The position numbers and the translations under genes are program-made. A stretch of 64,000 bases of DNA from Methylobacterium planeticum (GTDB lineage Bacteria > Pseudomonadota > Alphaproteobacteria > Rhizobiales > Beijerinckiaceae). Location of the stretch: positions 1 through 64,000 of the forward strand of contig NZ_VZZJ01000014.1 in the NCBI RefSeq assembly GCF_008806345.1, given 5' to 3'. Positions 61,882-64,000 of the stretch are shown here, in pieces. Every line of letters begins with the position of its first letter. Position 1 is the stretch's first letter. The notes under the pieces are model-generated. The model had not been told where the DNA came from and searched no databases. It saw nothing but the letters and a program-made list of their open reading frames with translations.

Positions 61882-61935
61882 GGCGTCCCGGCGCGTTCGG
61901 GCTGGTCGTGCTCCCGGCGCGTCGGCGTCGCCTCT

Positions 61936-63711
61936 CTACCCGGCGACGACCGTTTCCGTGCGGACGATGCCGTAGACGTCGACGCCCGCCTCGAAGCCCT
62001 TCAGGGCGCGCGATCCGAGGGGGACGATCTCGATGAGCCCGTCGACCAGGCCGGCCAGGGCGGCATCGATCAGGATCTGGCCGTTCTCCGCGGCGGCGCA
62101 GAGGCGCGCGGCCAGGTTCACCACAGGGCCGATCGCCGTGTAGTCGAGCCGGTTCTCGTACCCGATCTGCCCGACGGTCGCAGACCCCATCGCGGCGCCC
62201 ACCCCGAAGCCGATGGCGTAGCCCCGGCGGTGCCAGGCCGTGACGAGCGATTGCACGACATCCTGCATGGCGCTCGCCAGCCGTATGGCCTTCGGGCCGG
62301 GCTCGGGGCAGGCAACGGGCGCGTTGATGAGGACCATCAGCCCGTCGCCCGCGAAATGCGTGAGGGTGGCGCCATGCTCGGTGATCACGCGGCCGAGCGC
62401 ATCGAAATACGCGGCGAGCACCTGGATGACCTCCTCGGGGGCGGTCTTCGCCGAGAAGGGCGTGAAGCCGCGCAGGTCCCCGAAGATCACCGCGACCTCC
62501 ACGCGTCGCCCCTCGAGGACGCGGTCGTCCCCGGTCCGGTCGACCAGCTCCGCCACCTGAGGGGCGAGAAAGCGCCGGAGCCGCGCGATGCGCTCCTGCC
62601 GCTCCTGCGAGAGGGCGAGCTCGCCCGCCATGGCGTTGAAGCGCTGCGCCAGACGGCCGAGCTCGTCCGTCGAGGCCACGGCGATGCGGTGGTCGAAATG
62701 GCCGGCGCCGATCTGCTCCGTCCCGTATTCGAGCTGGCGGATCGGGCCCGTCATCCGGCGCGCCAGCCAGAACGCCAGGATCCCCGCGAAGGCGGTGCCG
62801 AGGAGGAGCAGGGCGGCCGTGCGCCAGAGCGCCCGGTCGATCGGGCCAAACGCTTCGACCAGCGGCTGGTGCACGATCACGGTCCAGTCGACGCCCGGAA
62901 CCTGCGCCATCGCCGCGATCACGGAGGCTCCCGAGGTGTCCTGGCCGATCGCCGAGCCGCCCTCCGCCCGGATCGCGTCGCGCAGCATCCGGAACGGGCG
63001 GGCCGCCACCGGATCCCCGCCGCGCAGCACGAGGCTGATATCGGGATGCGCGATCAGCCGGCCCTCCGCATCCAGCACGAAGGCCTGCCCCGTGCGCCCG
63101 ACCTGGATCGCCGAGATCACGTCCCAGATCAGCTTGAGGTTGATCTCCGCGATCACGATGCCGGCGGCGGAGCGATTGCCCGCGACCGCGATCGTCATGA
63201 AGGGTTCGGAGCCGCGATAATAGGTCACCGGCCCGTACCAGACCCGGGCCGCCCGGGCCTGCGCCACCGCGACGTCGCCGGAGAGGTCGACAAGGCTGCC
63301 CACCCGGTTGAGGCCGACGCGCGAGACGCGCAGGCGCTCCCTGCCGGCGCCGTCGACGAGGGTGAGGCTGACGATGGCGGGCACCTGCCGCATGAGCCTC
63401 AGGGCATCGAGCCGCTGCCCCTCCTCGGCGCCCGCATTCCAGGAGAGCTGAACCATCCAGCCGAGCTGGTCCCGGATGCCGTCGATGAAGCTCTCGATGC
63501 GCGAAGCGGCAGCGCGGGCCTCGACGCCCAGCAGCTCGTTCAGGCGCTCGCGCTGGTCCCGGTAGCCGAACCACGCCTCCGTGGCCCCGCTCCCCAGGAG
63601 CGGCACCATCACGGCGGCGAACAGCACGAGGAAGTACTTCCTCAGCAGCGACGTGCGCAGCAGCGACTTGCGCAGAACGGGTTCGCCGGCCCGGGTCGGT
63701 GAACCGCTCAT
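61936..63711 (-). CDS. dCache-HAMP adenylate cyclase
   Basis: A 591-residue membrane receptor cyclase. One helix (about 26-46) is followed by a periplasmic dCache-like sensor (about 50-290), with TYYRGSEPFMTIAVAG and LVLRGGDPVAARPF. Then come a second helix (LLLLGTAFAGILAFWLA), HAMP (RMTGPIRQLEYGTEQIGAGH) and the class III catalytic domain with FGDLRGFTPF, FAGDGLMVLI and GPVVNLAARL. The start at 63711 is the ATG before the basic N-terminus, which itself holds the repeat SLLRTSLLRK. It turns an extracytoplasmic ligand into cAMP/cGMP. Confidence 0.9.
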   Translation of the reverse strand: MSGSPTRAGEPVLRKSLLRTSLLRKYFLVLFAAVMVPLLGSGATEAWFGYRDQRERLNELLGVEARAAASRIESFIDGIRDQLGWMVQLSWNAGAEEGQRLDALRLMRQVPAIVSLTLVDGAGRERLRVSRVGLNRVGSLVDLSGDVAVAQARAARVWYGPVTYYRGSEPFMTIAVAGNRSAAGIVIAEINLKLIWDVISAIQVGRTGQAFVLDAEGRLIAHPDISLVLRGGDPVAARPFRMLRDAIRAEGGSAIGQDTSGASVIAAMAQVPGVDWTVIVHQPLVEAFGPIDRALWRTAALLLLGTAFAGILAFWLARRMTGPIRQLEYGTEQIGAGHFDHRIAVASTDELGRLAQRFNAMAGELALSQERQERIARLRRFLAPQVAELVDRTGDDRVLEGRRVEVAVIFGDLRGFTPFSAKTAPEEVIQVLAAYFDALGRVITEHGATLTHFAGDGLMVLINAPVACPEPGPKAIRLASAMQDVVQSLVTAWHRRGYAIGFGVGAAMGSATVGQIGYENRLDYTAIGPVVNLAARLCAAAENGQILIDAALAGLVDGLIEIVPLGSRALKGFEAGVDVYGIVRTETVVAG

Positions 63712-64000
63712 GGCCGGGGATGCCGGTCCGGCCCGGCGCCCGCGCGGGCGCACGGCTCGGATCCGCCTCGCCGGAACAGGGTGTCGCGCCGCCCCATGCC
63801 ATGGCCTCCCAGCGGCCCGCAACGGTCGGCCGACTATGCCACGGGGTGGTGCCGGCGTCAGTGGGGCGTCCGCGCACGGACCTTGCGGTTCAAACAGCGC
63901 GGCGCTTTCGCAACGGACCGCGCGGAGCCCGACACAACGCTCCGGCTCGCCCAGACCGGATTGGTGACCCGATCCCGCGGGACTATGGTGCCGATGGGGC
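63712..64000. other. Right-edge spacer, nothing recognised
   Basis: The last 289 bases should hold the promoter of the cyclase gene. The ORFs crossing it are GC artefacts without family features. No repeat or hairpin stands out, and the right edge cuts whatever follows. Confidence 0.3.

Noticed and set aside
1..64000. tRNA, rRNA, transposase or phage genes
   Set aside because: I read the spacers for cloverleaf-like sequence and the frames for transposase or integrase motifs and found none. A dedicated tRNA/IS search could still reveal short remnants.

Overview
The sequence is very GC-rich, and almost every gene has long antisense shadow ORFs. It carries an oxalate-catabolism locus (oxc, oxlT, frc), a DUF6894 protein, CsbD and DUF1127 small proteins, a CopG/PHB-depolymerase pair, several class III adenylate cyclases and TonB/RND systems. 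This combination points to an alphaproteobacterial chromosome of the Rhizobiales, most likely a Methylobacterium-type methylotroph. That assignment rests on gene content and is an inference. I found no rRNA, tRNA, CRISPR array, intact insertion sequence or phage module.

Layout. 1-9 kb is an oxalate island. It starts with the first codons of sucC (minus), then oxc (minus), oxlT with a clear intrinsic terminator (minus), an OsmC / SnoaL-like / alpha-beta hydrolase group (minus), a PAS-only protein and frc (plus). OxlT exchanges oxalate for formate, Frc loads CoA onto oxalate, and Oxc decarboxylates oxalyl-CoA. The half-site TTGGCAT/ATGCCAA recurs upstream of oxc and upstream of the PAS-frc pair. 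8.5-19.7 kb is accessory: a decayed TonB receptor, a GT61 glycosyltransferase, an LRR-protein kinase, a PHB-depolymerase-like esterase, a CopG regulator next to a perfect palindrome, a transglutaminase, several small proteins, two CsbD-like genes, and a three-PAS LuxR regulator.

20-27.5 kb is a plus-strand catabolic set: M20 deacylase, MHS-type transporter, IclR regulator and bifunctional PutA. This suggests use of a proline-yielding compound. 27.5-37.8 kb is mixed: a GNAT, small proteins, a membrane / [2Fe-2S] / adenylate cyclase fusion, PhoD, PPK2, a MarR regulator divergent from an exported protein with shared GTTGATATCAAC-type sites, MsrA and TetR. 37.8-46.5 kb has an RND efflux pair next to tetR, then a TonB receptor with an Irr-box-like site followed by a PepSY membrane protein (iron uptake).

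46.5-51.6 kb holds a second adenylate cyclase, an HxlR/SDR divergent pair, a 16-bp tandem repeat just upstream of an exported hydrolase, and an aldo/keto reductase. 52-56.1 kb is a tight operon kdgT-like / DUF1537 kinase / pdxA2 / deoR, expected to degrade a four-carbon acid sugar (threonate or erythronate) to DHAP. 56.5-64 kb has a small exported protein, a second RND efflux pair (HAE-1 type), an internally deleted ABC substrate-binding pseudogene, and a third adenylate cyclase with a dCache-like sensor and HAMP. Three cyclases with three different input modules in about 34 kb suggest strong cAMP/cGMP signalling.
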